From positions 35,993 to 99,992 of the forward strand of contig NJFT01000154.1 in the NCBI GenBank assembly GCA_002221725.1: a stretch of DNA of 64,000 nucleotides. Reading direction: 5' to 3'. A program made the position numbers and the translations under genes. This DNA comes from Scedosporium boydii (taxonomy: Eukaryota; Ascomycota; Sordariomycetes; Microascales; Microascaceae). The notes beneath the pieces were generated by a model, which did no database searches, was not told the origin of the DNA, and saw only the letters and a program-made list of their open reading frames with translations. Of the stretch, positions 33,901 through 44,167 are shown one piece after another (position 1 is the stretch's first letter; every line of letters starts with the position of its first letter).

Positions 33901-35244
33901 CTTGATTGCTGATATGGAAGGAACCGATTAAACAAGAGAACGGACGAAGACAGAAACGTCGACAATTCAAGGTGTCGAACGAAAGATTGAGAGGAGAGTG
34001 GTCACAGATTTGGATTTGCGAATGGTCTGGCGCAGCAGTGACGGCAGATGTTTAGTTCTTCAATTGGATTTTTTTTTGGTAGATGAGGTGTTTTCCGCGG
34101 CTGAACGGCGGTAAATTTTTTTCTTGGCTTTGCGCCCATGCCATAGAAAGAAGCCACAGGGACTCAGGGAGCCTTGGCAACTTGAAGACTTGGAGCAGGA
34201 GCCGGAAGGCCTCGGGTATGTCCAGGGGAAAATCGCGACTTCTACTGGCCAGACAAGATCCTCGTGGTATTCCACGAGGTCTCATTGGCCGACTTCGGGG
34301 CTTTGATTCCAGGAATGGAGGTATCCGTGGGTCCGGATATGAGTCATAGTTACCTTGGCTTTGGTAAAAGTTCTGGTGGCGAGTAAAGTCACTTTTACAT
34401 TTGTCATCTTATCGAACACAACGACGAAGATGGCAATCGTGGATGGCACTAATTGGGATACTTCTTCATGTACGAGGAGATTCCGTGGCTTGTCCTTAAA
34501 TGTGCCAGGCTGATTAGACTTTGGACGTATGTACGTTCCTTCCTGCGTCGAATTTTCCATGCCGAAGGGAACAACAACACAGAATTTGGCGTTCCTTGTT
34601 CCTGGATGGATGGGTGACGTAAATCATCGCACACCAGAGCTTTGCTTCAATTGTTTCACTACAGGGAATCGGCTCCGAGCAGGTACGCAGTATAAGAAAA
34701 AGCAATCCTCGTCCTCCCGTCGAATGAATCCGGATCATCAAAAGAGGAAGAAAAGTCCGAAAAGTCCCCGCTCGGAGTCTTGTCGAAATCCGCTATCAAA
34801 GTCCAGACCCGATCTTGGACTTTCGCGGACCCTGATGAGCAAACTCGGCAGGTCGATGAGGCAATCAGTTTTCCACTAGCTCCGTTTGAGCCGAGCTCGA
34901 GCCACGTGTGGCTTAAATGTGGCGAGGCGAGATTACTGTGTCGAGCTTCATTTGCACTGTGGCTACCGGCACCTCTTTGCCCTGGTGACCAAAAGTAAAT
35001 AAACGATCTGCAGCTTATCGCCATTTCACCACTCAAACGCCGGACCACGGGATACAAGCTCGAGGTACCCGCTTCACCTGACCAAAACACCAACTTCCCA
35101 AACTTAATGACAGCTCAATGTTTCACTTACTCTGTTTTACTTGACCTTACCACGACCTTTCCATTCCTGCGAGTTTTGATATCTGATTTTCTTTTTGTGC
35201 TGAACTACACCGCCTATATCTCGCTGGGTTCGAGTTGAGCACAA
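33901..35244. other. Divergent promoter region (phosphate carrier / membrane protein gene)
   Basis: 1.34 kb shared upstream region. No supported gene. Short frames on both strands lack domains. A pyrimidine-rich stretch precedes the ATG at 35245. Confidence 0.6.
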
Positions 35245-38200
35245 ATGACTCGAGTTACTCAGGATTTCGACTTTACCATCCACGAGGATGAGACCTCGAT
35301 GAACTCTACCGTTGATGATGAGACCGAATCAGTTGGCGCGAAGGAGACAGTAGAAGAGGACTTGGTGGAAACTACGGAAGAGCCCGCGGAGGAACCGGCC
35401 AAGGAGCTCGAAGATGATTCTGAACACAGTCTTCTTCCAGAGGAGCATGCTATCCAGGAGAACGAGGACACGGAGCCCCACGATGATGGAAACGAACCTG
35501 GGGAAGCACAAGACAACGAGGCCGTGGAACCGGAAGCAGAATCAGAAGTCTATCAAGATGATTCTGTAGATCATATCGAAACACATGACGGCGATTACGA
35601 AGAGATGGCCGATGAAGACCACGAAAGCCTACTTGGCGATACCCACGATGGCACCGCCGATCATGATTACGACCAGGATCTACCTCCAGAGCACGATGAC
35701 GACCAAGAAGCGCCAGCGGAAGATTACGATATCCATGACGAGCCCGAAGTACACGAACATCCCCAAGAAGAGGAGGATGGTGTCCGGGAGGGTGACGACG
35801 AACGCTCGTCGGACCCGGAATCGAGGAGAATGTCGCTAGCTTCCTCCAACGGATACCGGCGCATATCTGGTCGAACAGACGCCCTCATTCAAGCGGCAGC
35901 GAGAGCCGTTGTTGCACGCATTGAGAAGCGGAAGAACTCATCGGATGCCCATTCTGTCGACGAAGATCCTGAATTCTCCATATTGAGCCACACAACGGAT
36001 GAGCACGAAGACAAAGCCGAAGAAAGCGATGTCCTTGGCGATGAGCACACCGAGCCGAACTATGAAGAACATTCGAGGGAGAGCCCTCGGGTGTCCGACG
36101 TTAGCTCAGTGGCTGCCCCTGCCGCAGACGACCCTGGAAACGATAGCAGCTCCCACAACGAAGCTGACGACGACGTTTTCAGTGAACAGAGTCCTCGCAG
36201 CTCTATGGGATCCCTATCTAGCGATCCAGATCGAAAGCTCTCACTCGATGGGACCCTTACGCAAGCCAGCCACTCTCGCATCTCTAACATCTCTCAATAC
36301 GACAAGGACGATTTCGTCCCGACGGCCCGCAACACTCCTCGCCCCCCATTCCGGACACCCTCTTCTGTTCGTGCTATGCAAATGTCTTCTCCTCCTTCGT
36401 CCGTGTACGGATCGCCACGCTCTAGCAAACGGCATTATCCTACCATCTCGCGACTAGGGAGCCCATCTGTTTCGGCCCAGTACTCGCCCAAAGGCCGCTC
36501 TACTCCCCCAAGGCTCAAGGTGCGAAAGGAAGCACCCTTGGTCCTTCTACATGTTACACTTCTACCACTAAGGTGGATGTGGGCGGATGTGCTCGAGGCC
36601 GCCGAGGCGGAGGAGCTGAGCGAGTCTGCCAAAATTCTCCGCGATTCATGGCGCCAGCTACAGTCCAGAATGGGGGATACTGTGGTTGAGCGTGGCGTGC
36701 TCCTGCCTCATCCTCAAAACGATTACGAGGTCCTCGAAGAGCGTGTGCTCGAGGCACTTGAGCTTCCTCTTAAGCGCAGAGCTCGTATTCTCGAATGTGG
36801 TCACTATCTTGGTCCCTCTAACATAATGACCATTGAAATCGACACAGAGAGTGACGATGAGGACTACGAGAATAGCGGGAAGCTTGCGCGCATTCTCGAA
36901 GAGGAGAAGTCGTCCCACTGGTGCAAGACGTGTCAGAGCGAGATCAAGTACGAGTCGCTGGGTCCCGGCAAGGTCTTCCGCGTCAAGGTCTATGCCAGCA
37001 ATGGTCTCATGAAAGCTGGTGCTTGGGAGGCGTGCTGGAAGGAGATGGAGCGTATTGACATTGAGATTGAGCCGATTGTTGAGGCGTCGCTTCAGGAGGA
37101 GCTGAATAATTTGGAGATTGAGCAGCAGCGGCGCGAGGAGGAGGCACGCATGGAGGAGGAAGCGCGTATGGAAGAAGAAGCACGTATGGAGGAAGAGTTG
37201 GAGGATGTCGAAGAGCAGCGTATCAGTGGGCTCCGCCAGGATCAACACTTTGATAGCAGCATGATGGCGGACCTCGGCCACTCCCACATTCCCAGCTCTC
37301 CACCCATCACAGACATGCAGGTGGAACAGCAGAGCCGCTCGCTCCTAAGCAGGCCCCAGTCGGGCATGCTCGCCCAGTCACCCAATCCTCCTGACATGCG
37401 CATGCAGGAACACCACACTACAGTTGTTAGTAGGCAACAGCAATGTTTCGTCACGGAGTCTCCTTCTCGGGATATGCACATGATGGAGCGACAACAGTCC
37501 GTGATGGCCAGTCCTCACAACCCGAGACTACTTAACAGCCCTCCGCCGCCGTCGAACCTCCGGACTATTGAGGACAGCCCTCACTCCACTCCACTCAATC
37601 ACCACCACCAGCTACCACCCCACTTGATGGGTTCACCCGGGCCTTCTCCAATGCGCATTGAAGACCGACCACCTTCCCCTGCCCTCAACGGCCCTCAATC
37701 GCAAGGCTTCAATTCCTCGCCCTTGCCAGAAGTGCACCTGGATTCTTCTCACGTCGATTCGGAACGTCGCTGGAGGGACGAAGAACGCCTACGGGAGATT
37801 TACGGCCACACGCCTCCTCACCACCACACCTCCCCGAGCCCATCCCCGGCGAACCACCGGCACGAAGACTCGTACATGCCCGGTCCCACGCCATCCTCGC
37901 CCTCGCAGGAGGCCTTTGAGCGTCGAGAGGAGCGCCGCGAGACGCGCCGCAAGTCGTATCAGACGGCGTCGCTTTCGGAGCTTCTTCTCGAAGCGGCCAA
38001 GGTTATCCTGGCAGATTGGAAGAATCTGATCATCGGGTTGCTTGGGTTGATAGCTCTGATGCTCGCCGTGCGCGGTGGGATTGGTCCTACAGACCGGTAT
38101 CCCCAGCACAATCACTTTCCCGTGACCGGTGGACGGGAAGTACCGACGATGCAGATACAAATTCAGACGGGGGAGCGGGTCGCGGCAAGCGTTGCTATGG

Positions 38201-38712
38201 AGGAGGCAGAGGTTGCCAAGAGTGTGCCTGTCGCACCACCCATCATCGAGGAGCCACCCGCCATTGAGGAACCAGTTCGGGCGACTGTTGAAGATCCAGT
38301 CCCAGCTGTCGCCGGCCAAGATCCTGAGGTTGACTCGGAGGTTGTCACCGAGACCATTGTTTCGACTGAGGTCGTCACCGAGCTTGTGACTGAGACCGAG
38401 GTTGTGAACAAGGAGATTCGGCGAATCGTGGAGACTGTCACTGAAATTGAGACAGTCAAAGTCACGGCTACGATGACGACGACAGAAACAGAAACGACCC
38501 ACGAAACCGTGCATGTTTCTCAGGAATCGTCAGTTGCGCCTTGTGATGACTTTATTCCTCAAGGTATCACACCTCAAGTTGGGGAATTAAAGGAGCCTGT
38601 GGTAGATGCTATTCACGAAGTTATCAACAATGGCCTTGAGGATGATGTCGAGGAAGCACCTGTCCAGCCCAACTCAGAAAGTGATGACCTGCTGGGGCAT
38701 GATGAGCTCTGA
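35245..38712 (+). CDS. Large acidic single-pass membrane protein, function unknown
   Basis: An intronless 1155-aa frame from the ATG at 35245. Residues 1-200 are very acidic (Asp/Glu/His-rich). About 200-420 is Ser-rich and disordered. About 427-630 looks like a folded, conserved core (LPLRWMWADVLEAA, RARILECGHYLGPSN, HWCKTCQ, VYASNGLMKAGAWEACWKEM). A short ARMEEE repeat (three copies, near 635-652) starts a coiled coil. The next 200 residues are Pro/His/Gln-rich. One hydrophobic helix (about 928-942, LIIGLLGLIALMLAV) is followed by a Val/Thr/Glu-rich tail with TETEVV-like repeats. I recognise no enzyme. The layout suggests an anchored scaffold, with the N-terminal 920 residues on one side of a membrane. 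The two Cys of CKTC could bind metal only with partners. Confidence 0.88.
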   Translation: MTRVTQDFDFTIHEDETSMNSTVDDETESVGAKETVEEDLVETTEEPAEEPAKELEDDSEHSLLPEEHAIQENEDTEPHDDGNEPGEAQDNEAVEPEAESEVYQDDSVDHIETHDGDYEEMADEDHESLLGDTHDGTADHDYDQDLPPEHDDDQEAPAEDYDIHDEPEVHEHPQEEEDGVREGDDERSSDPESRRMSLASSNGYRRISGRTDALIQAAARAVVARIEKRKNSSDAHSVDEDPEFSILSHTTDEHEDKAEESDVLGDEHTEPNYEEHSRESPRVSDVSSVAAPAADDPGNDSSSHNEADDDVFSEQSPRSSMGSLSSDPDRKLSLDGTLTQASHSRISNISQYDKDDFVPTARNTPRPPFRTPSSVRAMQMSSPPSSVYGSPRSSKRHYPTISRLGSPSVSAQYSPKGRSTPPRLKVRKEAPLVLLHVTLLPLRWMWADVLEAAEAEELSESAKILRDSWRQLQSRMGDTVVERGVLLPHPQNDYEVLEERVLEALELPLKRRARILECGHYLGPSNIMTIEIDTESDDEDYENSGKLARILEEEKSSHWCKTCQSEIKYESLGPGKVFRVKVYASNGLMKAGAWEACWKEMERIDIEIEPIVEASLQEELNNLEIEQQRREEEARMEEEARMEEEARMEEELEDVEEQRISGLRQDQHFDSSMMADLGHSHIPSSPPITDMQVEQQSRSLLSRPQSGMLAQSPNPPDMRMQEHHTTVVSRQQQCFVTESPSRDMHMMERQQSVMASPHNPRLLNSPPPPSNLRTIEDSPHSTPLNHHHQLPPHLMGSPGPSPMRIEDRPPSPALNGPQSQGFNSSPLPEVHLDSSHVDSERRWRDEERLREIYGHTPPHHHTSPSPSPANHRHEDSYMPGPTPSSPSQEAFERREERRETRRKSYQTASLSELLLEAAKVILADWKNLIIGLLGLIALMLAVRGGIGPTDRYPQHNHFPVTGGREVPTMQIQIQTGERVAASVAMEEAEVAKSVPVAPPIIEEPPAIEEPVRATVEDPVPAVAGQDPEVDSEVVTETIVSTEVVTELVTETEVVNKEIRRIVETVTEIETVKVTATMTTTETETTHETVHVSQESSVAPCDDFIPQGITPQVGELKEPVVDAIHEVINNGLEDDVEEAPVQPNSESDDLLGHDEL

Positions 38713-39254
38713 TGGAAAAATAATCAAGGTTTGTATGGTAGATTGACTCAGGAATGATGGTACATGTAACGCAGCGAAAGGGTATATGGCACTGATGTCT
38801 TTGTTATTATCCAATGGCTTTTTTTTTTTTGGTTCTTTTTGTTCATTTCTGGAGGGAGACGAAATGCGATATACCATGTGTGATGGGAGTTTTTCTGTTT
38901 CCTTCTTTCTCTTTGTCCATTTTCAGTTTTGTTTGGTTAATGTTTGATGAGATTCTGGAGATTGATACAAAGTGAGCGTTTAGCTAGTAATGAGATTAGA
39001 TTTCAAAATAACTATAGAACTTTTGATGTGCTCCATGATTTCAGTCTATCCATATATTAAATATCTGTTCTTCACAGAGGTCTCCTATCTCTAGAATAGA
39101 ATTGGCGAATAAGGTCCACACAATCATGCTCGGGGCCAAGCGTTTACAACAATGAACAATGTATATTCTTGATAACTATTTTTACCCTCGTAAAGTGATA
39201 TATTTTTCGAATCCCTTACTCCTCCCGCCCCCCATTTAAACCCCATCTTGCCAT
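38713..39254. other. Convergent 3' spacer
   Basis: 542 bp, AT-rich, between the membrane protein gene and chorismate synthase. Only 3' UTR-type sequence is seen. Confidence 0.7.
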
Positions 39255-40564
39255 CTACCTCCCGAAGGAGCTCAGCGCATGCCTCGACTGCTGAATCGCC
39301 AACGCATCCATGACAGCCAACGCCGCCATTCCCTCGACAATTGGCACCGCCCTCGGCACAACGCAAGGATCATGCCTTCCCTTGGCAGCGAGAACGCCCT
39401 CAACAGAGCCATCATAGTTGGCCGTGGTCTGGTCGAGACCAATAGTAGCAGGAGGCTTGAAGCCAACCCTAAAGTAGATGTGCTGGCCGTTAGAGATACC
39501 GCCCTGGATACCACCAGAGTGGTTCGTCTTAGTAGCGAGCTTCGGTCTCGGGATGGCGGAGCCAATAGCTGCGGCAGCCGAGGATGCGGGAGCGGCGACG
39601 AAGGGATCGTTGTGCTGGGACCCGAGCATCCTGGTACCGCCGAAGCCGGAGCCGATTTCGAAGGCCTTGACGGCGGGGATGCTCATCATAGCGTGGCCAA
39701 TCTTGGCCTCGAGCTTGTCAAAGGCGGGCTCGCCGAGACCCGAGGGCACATTCCGGATGACGCAGGTGACGGTGCCACCGGTGCTGTTGTCGCCCTGCTT
39801 CAGCTTCGTGACGAGTTCGGTCATCTTCTCGGTGGCGGCCTGGTCGGGACACCGCACGGGCAGGAACTCGTCGACCTTTTCCCTGGTAATAGTCTCCAAG
39901 AAGCTCGTGAACGCCGGGTTCAGCGATCGCGAGGGATACTCCTCCGTTTCGGGGAACAGCTCGACGGGGCCAACGGAGCTAACAAAGGCAACAATCTCAA
40001 CGCCGTAGCTCTCGCGCAGGAACTTCTCAGCGACAGCACCGGCCGCCACGCGCGCAATAGTCTCGCGCGCGCTACTCCTCCCTCCGCCGCTGCTGGCCTT
40101 GATGCCGTATTTCTCGAGGTAGGTGAAGTCGGCATGGGAAGGGCGGGGGTAGACGTCCATGGTCTTGTTGCCGTAGTCCTTGGGGCGCTGGTCCTCGTTC
40201 ATGACGACGAGGCTGATAGGGGTGCCGAGGGTCTTGCCGAATTCGGTGCCGGATTGGATGGTTACGCGGTCTTTCTCGTCGCGGGGCGTGGTGATGGAGC
40301 TTTGGCCCGGGCGGCGGCGGTTGAGCTGGGGTTGGATGTCGGATTCGGTGAGGGTCATGCCGGGGGGTGGGTTGTCGATGATGCACCCGACGGCTTTGCC
40401 GTGGGATTCACCGAAGCTGGGGTGGACGGGTTAGGCATTGTGACTTTTGGGGAGATTTTCTTTATTTCCCTGGGGGCAATGGGGCACGGCTGGAGATGGC
40501 GACGAAGGCCATCGCTGGGGTGGACTCACGTGGTGACTCTGAAGACGGTGCCAAAGGTCGACAT
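39255..40564 (-). CDS. ARO2: Chorismate synthase (ARO2)
   Basis: Catalyses the last shikimate-pathway step, EPSP to chorismate, using reduced FMN. Fungal enzymes are bifunctional with their own flavin reductase activity. The model is complement join(39255..40416, 40530..40564), 398 aa. The family signatures are all present: [10 protein letters not shown] near the N-terminus, GGRSSARET in the middle and [11 protein letters not shown] with [11 protein letters not shown] toward the C-terminus. The 113-nt intron (AC/GTGAGT ... CCCAG/C) interrupts the conserved RVTTFGESHG stretch. The first ATG ([12 protein letters not shown]) matches family N-termini. The upstream region holds two TGACTCA-type sites, which suggests amino-acid starvation (cross-pathway) control. 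Confidence 0.97.
40417..40529 (-). other. Intron of ARO2
   Basis: The donor is GTGAGT, the branch-like sequence CCTAACCC and the acceptor CACCCCAG. It completes a Thr codon before FGESHG. Confidence 0.9.
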
Positions 40565-40707
40565 GATTGCGAGCAGGAGAAGGTTCGGTGGGGGACGAGA
40601 GAGAAGAAGAGAGGGCGTAAGATATCACGGTGAGGATCAGTTCGAAGCAATGGCCAATGCCGACTTTAAAACGGACAATTGGCGCAGGTTCGTGAGGTCG
40701 CGAGTCG

Positions 40708-40714
40708 TGAGTCA
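40708..40714 (-). promoter_or_regulatory. Putative CPC1/Gcn4 site (TGACTCA on minus strand)
   Basis: The full 9-mer GTGAGTCAC fits the RTGACTCAY consensus. It is about 145 bp upstream of the ARO2 ATG and oriented within its promoter. Confidence 0.5.
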
Positions 40715-40918
40715 CCAGGGCTCCAAGGGTACGTACGAGCTGACGATGCAGATACAACAAATACAGCTATTGTCGGAAGATCTCAATGCAGTTTCCCCAA
40801 AAAATTCGAGGCCGACTTCGGGTGGGGTGGGTTTTGCCCGTCTTAAACTGTCTTGGTCAATTGTGGTTTACTGAGGAGGGGCAGGTTCAATTGAAGCGCA
40901 AGTATTTGACCCCGCCAT

Positions 40919-40925
40919 TGACTCA
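40919..40925 (+). promoter_or_regulatory. Second putative CPC1/Gcn4 site (TGACTCA)
   Basis: A perfect 7-mer about 355 bp upstream of the ARO2 ATG and 358 bp upstream of the lipoate ligase ATG. A 7-mer this short also occurs by chance elsewhere in the window. Confidence 0.4.
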
Positions 40926-41282
40926 AATTCCCCATCAAAATTTGGACCCTTGGACACCCACCCCACCTCTTTACAGGGCACTCGGACCACTGAAACCTCA
41001 ACGGGTCAGCAACCGACGGCGCTCTCTGGTTGGTGGAATAGTGGGTAGCTCGGTGTAGCGCCACTGAAGCCACAGAAGGATGAGCGCTGTGGCTCGGGCG
41101 AATCTCCAATCAACCACCACCAATGACAACGCAGAATTGATAATTTCAACCTCATTGCGGCTCAAGGCTCTCATCGGCTCAAGGACGGACTTCATGTTGT
41201 CTCGACCTAATTTACACCTACATCGAAGATGATATGACCGTTATAACACCAATGCCAGCGGGAACTACCTAATCCTCACACG

Positions 41283-42675
41283 ATGAGGCACACTCTCCCA
41301 CTACCCTTCAAGCAGTCTCTGCCCTGGACAGCATTAGGGGTAGTCTCTCGAACAAGACTCATCCGGCCTCGCTCTCCTGCATCAGCACCCACTCGCCGCC
41401 ACTTCACCGACGCGGCCTCGCATCCCTCCAACAAAGTCCAGTTCTATCTCTCGCGCACCGATGATCCCTATCTAAACCTCTCAATTGAGCACCATCTCCT
41501 CCAGAAAACCCCTCCTGACTCCACCATCCTCTTCCTTTACACCAACCGGCCCTGCATCGTCATCGGCCGCAATCAAAACCCCTGGCTAGAAGTCAACCTT
41601 CCTCTTATAGAGCAACTGAGGGCAAAAAGTGAATCCGGGAACGAAGATGCCCTGCGCATGGAGCTCGTCCGCCGCCGCTCGGGAGGCGGCACCGTCTTCC
41701 ACGACGCCGGCAACGTAAACTATTGCGTCATCTGCCCCCCGGCCGTCTTCGACCGCGACAAGCACGCCGAGATGGTCGTGCGCGCTCTCCGTCGCCTTGG
41801 TGTATCAGGCGCCAAAGTTAACTGCCGCCACGACATTGTCGTCGACGTCGGCGGGGCGCAGCCGGATGCGCCGCTCAAAGACACAACAGCGTGCCCCACT
41901 GGACAGCAGAGCCCGCAAATGTTCAAGGTGTCCGGGTCGGCGTATAAGCTGACGCGGTTGAGGTCGCTACATCATGGGACGTGTCTGCTTTCGTCGCCGA
42001 ATCTGGCGAGTATTTCCTCTTATTTGCGCTCCCCTGCTGAGCCTTTCATCAGGGCCAGAGGCGTCGAGAGCGTACGGTCCAAGGTGAGGAATGTTGCGGT
42101 TGGGAATGCGGACTTTGAGGGGGCTGTTAGGGACGAATTTGCGAAGATGTATGGACGGTTTGATATCGACCTCGTTGTTGGTGATGAGGCGCGCGATATA
42201 CCAAACGTTCGGAACGGGCTCAGAGAGCTTCAGGTAAGACGAGAGTTATTTAGGCTTCGCCCTCTCTCTTTTTCCCTTCTTCGTCGTTAACGCGGCTCAT
42301 TCAGACTCGGGATTGGATATACGGACAAACGCCGCGGTTTGCCTTTTCTACTGCACCTACGGAGGATGATCCTCGAGAGCGTCCTGATATTCCCTTTGAT
42401 GTAAGTTCGGGCTCGGTCTTTCTTTTAGCCACCGACATCTAACCGTCATCTAGACAAGTCTCCACATCGACGTCCGGCAGGGCGTAATACAGGAGCTCAC
42501 TATCAACGGCAAGCCTGCCATACAGACGGAGGCAGGCAAAACATCGACGTTCTTTGAGCTGCCCAGCTGGGGCGACCTCCTCGCGGCGGGAGGCTTGACA
42601 ACGACTCGCGTAGACGAAGTTGCCACCTGGCTACTGAGTCTTCTCGGCGATTCATGCAAACGGAAGGACCCATGA
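41283..42675 (+). CDS. AIM22: Mitochondrial lipoate-protein ligase A family (AIM22-like)
   Basis: Attaches or transfers lipoate to mitochondrial dehydrogenase E2 subunits and GcvH. The model is join(41283..42233, 42305..42400, 42454..42675), 422 aa. Residues 1-45 are Arg/Ser/Pro-rich with no acidic residues up to RRHFTDAAS, a mitochondrial presequence. The LplA/BPL catalytic fold follows: NLSIEHHLL, RPCIVIGRNQNPW, the lipoyl-AMP motif RRRSGGGTVFHDAGN and KVSGSAYK with the likely catalytic Lys. The C-terminal part (TRDWIYGQTPRF...) is the accessory domain. Both introns are in frame with GTAAG donors and CAG/TAG acceptors. The stop is TGA at 42673. Confidence 0.95.
42234..42304 (+). other. Intron 1 of the lipoate ligase gene
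   Basis: The donor is CAG/GTAAGA, the branch GTTAACG and the acceptor TTCAG, 71 nt, phase 0. Confidence 0.9.
42401..42453 (+). other. Intron 2 of the lipoate ligase gene
   Basis: The donor is GAT/GTAAGT, the branch TCTAACC and the acceptor ATCTAG, 53 nt, phase 0. Confidence 0.9.
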
Positions 42676-43655
42676 GACTTCACGTCTCTTCTTTCCCACC
42701 TACCTCTCACGTCTCACTCCTACAACCCAAGACAGCCTCCACGGTCGCTCATCGGCTTCGGATGTATCCTCGAAATGCGTCGAGTGTGTATAGTAGAGTA
42801 CAAACTGTGCGATACATGTGGTGCGATTGTATTCGAAGTAGTTTCGACCACATCTATTAGACTAGATAGATACCCATCTTCTATAATCATGCAAATTTCA
42901 AAGCGGGGAACGATACCCTCCAACATAGCTTGATACTCCCCAACAGAACCTGGCCTCCTCCTCTTCGATCGCTTCCCAGTCGGTGGCGGCATTCCTCGCT
43001 CGCGAACATCTCGTGTCGATACCACACCGAGCGAAGCCATCCTATCATCTCGTCAAATTCATCCACGCAACATGCTCGCTCGCCGCGCACAAAAACGCGT
43101 AGTACCCACCCACACTCTACGCGTCCGTCCGGTGGCAAAGCCTCACCACCCACCCCCTGTGCCACACCCAAAAAAAACAAGAAAAAAAATGCGGACAAAG
43201 GCAGCTGTAGCTTTTTTTTTCGGACTCCCAAAAATGTGCATGATGGGGCGGGAAAGGGGGTGGCAGACAAGCGGAATGCCGCAGCAAGGAACGAAAGGAA
43301 ATGTAGTGGAGGGGAAGGCGGAGAAGGGGGGATCAGCTGGACGAGGGAGGCATCCCGATTAGTTCGCCTACCCTCCATTACTTTTTCCTGTCAAGTCCTA
43401 CACTCCTGCATGATCTTTTCTTTTTCTTTTATACTAGCCCTTTTTATTTTTCGTGGTGATTATTGACTTACATATGTGATGCTATAGGTCTGGATTCTTT
43501 TGTGTTGATTCTTCTGGTTATCGTGCTTGGCAGCCTCAAGGAAAGGGGGGGGGGGACGGAGGGTCACTAAGGCATCCAATAGCAAGCACATGCGGCGGAG
43601 AATGGAGACAAGAGCTGGGAGGGTGTGGAGGGAGCATGGCACCTCATTCTGTTTT

Positions 43656-43694
43656 CCCCATCTCCCTTCCCCATCTCCCTTCCCCATCTCCCTT
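43656..43694 (+). repeat. Three exact tandem copies of a 13-bp unit
   Basis: The unit CCCCATCTCCCTT is repeated three times without mismatch in non-coding pyrimidine-rich DNA. Confidence 0.95.
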
Positions 43695-44132
43695 CTTGCC
43701 CGGCATTCTTGCTGGAGCCCTTCTGTCGAATCGGGTGTGCGTCATGCGTCGAGTGTATCGCGAAGGTCGGCTTCCACCCTCTCCCCCCTTCATTTCAAAA
43801 ACCGAGACATTTGGGTAGCAGTGAAACTAACCTTGATATGCCAGATATTTTTGAAGAGATTCATAGAGAATCGAAGGAAGGTCCCGCTCTGAGGAGAAGA
43901 GCAAACTTGAATGGCGTATCATGCAGAGTGGGCGCCACTTTACGAAACGCATCTCTATTGCTTTTTTGGTTTGAAGAAACGCCTCTTCGGCGACGAAACC
44001 GGCTTTCGGGGTTTATAGGAGGGCGACGGGAAGCAGCTGGACGAACCAGTTCAAGCTGCCTCGACGCGCGCCACAATAAGCCAAGGCTCGATCACGGCCA
44101 TCCATCGCTGGTGGGTCGCGTTTGGAAGGTGG

Positions 44133-44167
44133 TGTGTGGTGCGCGGTGTGTGGTGCGCGGTGTGTGG
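44133..44167 (+). repeat. Tandem 14-bp repeat (about 2.5 copies)
   Basis: The unit TGTGTGGTGCGCGG occurs at 44133-44146 and 44147-44160, with a partial third copy. Confidence 0.93.

Larger units (their letters stand above)
40565..41282. promoter_or_regulatory. Divergent promoter between ARO2 and the lipoate ligase gene
   Basis: 718 bp between head-to-head genes. It contains TGAGTCA at 40708-40714 (within the palindrome GTGAGTCAC) and TGACTCA at 40919-40925. No open frame here is convincing. Confidence 0.6.

Noticed and set aside
39279..40874. 531-codon open frame opposite ARO2
   Set aside because: It is an antisense shadow of chorismate synthase, with no domain of its own.
42887..43378. 163-codon minus-strand frame with a true ATG
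   Set aside because: Poly-Phe and Pro/Ser low complexity, no domain, and it lies over A/T homopolymers. It is compatible with chance.
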